Assembly (NCBI GenBank): GCA_017860345.1
Contig: JAFNAV010000031.1
Span: 1 to 33,869 of the forward strand
Source of the DNA: Bacteroidota bacterium
GTDB taxonomy: Bacteria > Bacteroidota > Bacteroidia > Bacteroidales > Paludibacteraceae
DNA length: 33,869 nt
Direction: 5' to 3'
The notes beneath the pieces are model-generated. The model ran no database searches. It saw nothing but the letters and a program-made list of their open reading frames with translations, and had not been told where the DNA came from. Shown here one piece after another: positions 32,984 through 33,869 of the stretch. Numbering within the stretch: position 1 is the first letter of the stretch; the number at the start of each line of letters is the position of its first letter. Made by a program: the position numbers and the translations under genes.

Positions 32984-33869
32984 TTATTTACTATTAAATC
33001 CTCGTGAATAAAATAAACCTCTACTTACCTCTATGCCTAATGGCATACGCGTAAATCCTTGTAAAAATGAAGATCTTTGAAGGTGCTGCCCTTCTGGCGA
33101 ATTAGTATTAATTGGACCATTAGGCAATGTTTGATAGGCAGGAGGATTCATTTGTAGTCCAAAACTTCGTACATTATCGTTATTCATTTTTAATGGGTAT
33201 CCATTTACTATTTTATCAGGACTTTGAATAAATTGGATTCCAGTAGCCAATAATCGTTCTCTATTGTAAGCAGCCGTTTCGTCTGAAATATCGTATAAGG
33301 AACCAAAACCTTTTCCATCTATCCTAAATGAAATTTCTCCAATTTCAAACTGATAAGCATGCTTTAATTCATGTCCAATTAATCCAATAGATTTGTCGCC
33401 TATTCCTATCATAACTTTTCCATTTTGATATTTTACGCCCCCTTCCTTTTCATCCGTACTAAACACGTTATAAACTTGGTCGGATTTTTCAAGAGAAGAA
33501 AACTCATTTAATATTGTGGCATATTCTCCTGCTAAACTTTTTAAAGCCCCTTGCATTTCTTTAGATAATCCATCTGACTTTAACATCTGATTTATTGATT
33601 TTAAATTGTCAGATATTTGTTTTTTTTGTTTTTTATATATTTCATCAGGATCTTCAACAACCATTCCATCAGGATCTACAAATTTCACCGGATTATTACC
33701 ACACCACGCATACGGACTTATGCTGTAATATTTTTCAGCCAGTGGGTCAAGTGTGGATGTACGCATAATGGCCGGATACATCCAGCGTGCCTCACTATCG
33801 TATTCGTCCCACCCATGCATTTCCACAAACTCCTTACCGTTGTACTTTTTATTTTGTACTCCGGCTCCG
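32984..33869 (-). CDS. RHS-repeat protein C-terminus with HExxH metallopeptidase-like tip (5' end outside window)
   Basis: The frame is open to the right edge (GAGVQNKKYNGKEF precedes the first internal start), so only about 294 C-terminal residues are present. The RHS core ends with LDPLAEKYYSISPYAWCGNNPVKFVDPDGM, the conserved junction after which polymorphic toxin tips begin. The tip (about 225 residues) starts with a coiled-coil-like stretch (YKKQKKQISDNLKSINQM) and then shows LIGHELKHAYQF, an HExxH zinc-protease motif, with Glu in DETAAYNRER 27 residues after the second His as a possible third ligand. This resembles the M91/NleD-like tips seen on other RHS proteins. The substrate is unknown. 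The gene product directly downstream is the likely immunity protein. Confidence 0.85.
   Translation of the reverse strand, partial: GAGVQNKKYNGKEFVEMHGWDEYDSEARWMYPAIMRTSTLDPLAEKYYSISPYAWCGNNPVKFVDPDGMVVEDPDEIYKKQKKQISDNLKSINQMLKSDGLSKEMQGALKSLAGEYATILNEFSSLEKSDQVYNVFSTDEKEGGVKYQNGKVMIGIGDKSIGLIGHELKHAYQFEIGEISFRIDGKGFGSLYDISDETAAYNRERLLATGIQFIQSPDKIVNGYPLKMNNDNVRSFGLQMNPPAYQTLPNGPINTNSPEGQHLQRSSFLQGFTRMPLGIEVSRGLFYSRGFNSK

Overview
The window looks like part of a Bacteroidales-type (Bacteroidota) chromosome. Upstream of many genes there is the phylum's typical promoter (TAnnTTTG at about -7, a TTTG-like -33 box 19-20 bases further up) and no clear Shine-Dalgarno sequence. The protein families also fit: DUF3244, DUF5686, a membrane-anchored TPR regulator, LytTR regulators, and a GNAT gene between argR and argG. 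The genus cannot be fixed from what is visible.

Left part (1-17500), mostly core genes. It opens with the 3' end of cobalamin-dependent methionine synthase (metH), which stops where the reactivation domain should begin. Then come a small secreted DUF3244 protein, a TPR/transmembrane/HTH regulator, comF, a dgkA-type kinase and efp. The arginine cluster argR-GNAT-argG follows on the minus strand, and uvrA on the plus strand. An operon with a 39-codon candidate ORF, a LiaF-like membrane protein and a membrane-bound LytTR regulator lies on the minus strand, followed by mscL, aroK (plus strand) and polA.

Middle part (17529-28200), envelope functions. A DUF5686/carboxypeptidase-regulatory-like outer membrane protein is divergent from a long plus-strand cluster: DUF2147 protein, TolC-type channel, lipoprotein adaptor, MacB/FtsX-type permease, LolD/MacB-type ATPase, outer membrane barrel protein, LytS-type kinase and LytTR response regulator. 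This reads as one tripartite ABC export system with its own two-component control. Upstream of this cluster, and also upstream of the LiaF/LytTR operon, lie short direct repeats with a 21-base period next to the -33 region. That is the geometry of a LytTR operator, and I think it is the most useful regulatory observation here.

Right part (28232-33869), accessory. A two-gene unit (DUF1593/Sde182-like protein, tocopherol-cyclase-like protein) has visibly higher GC than its surroundings. Upstream of it is a 21-base degenerate tandem repeat. An AT-rich tract follows, with two 232-base direct repeats (6 differences) flanking two tiny ORFs. The window ends with the C-terminus of an RHS protein that carries an HExxH metallopeptidase-like tip, followed after 2 bases by a secreted protein, as expected for a polymorphic toxin and its immunity gene. 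This is the part most likely to hold something undescribed. No tRNA, rRNA, CRISPR array or transposase gene was seen.
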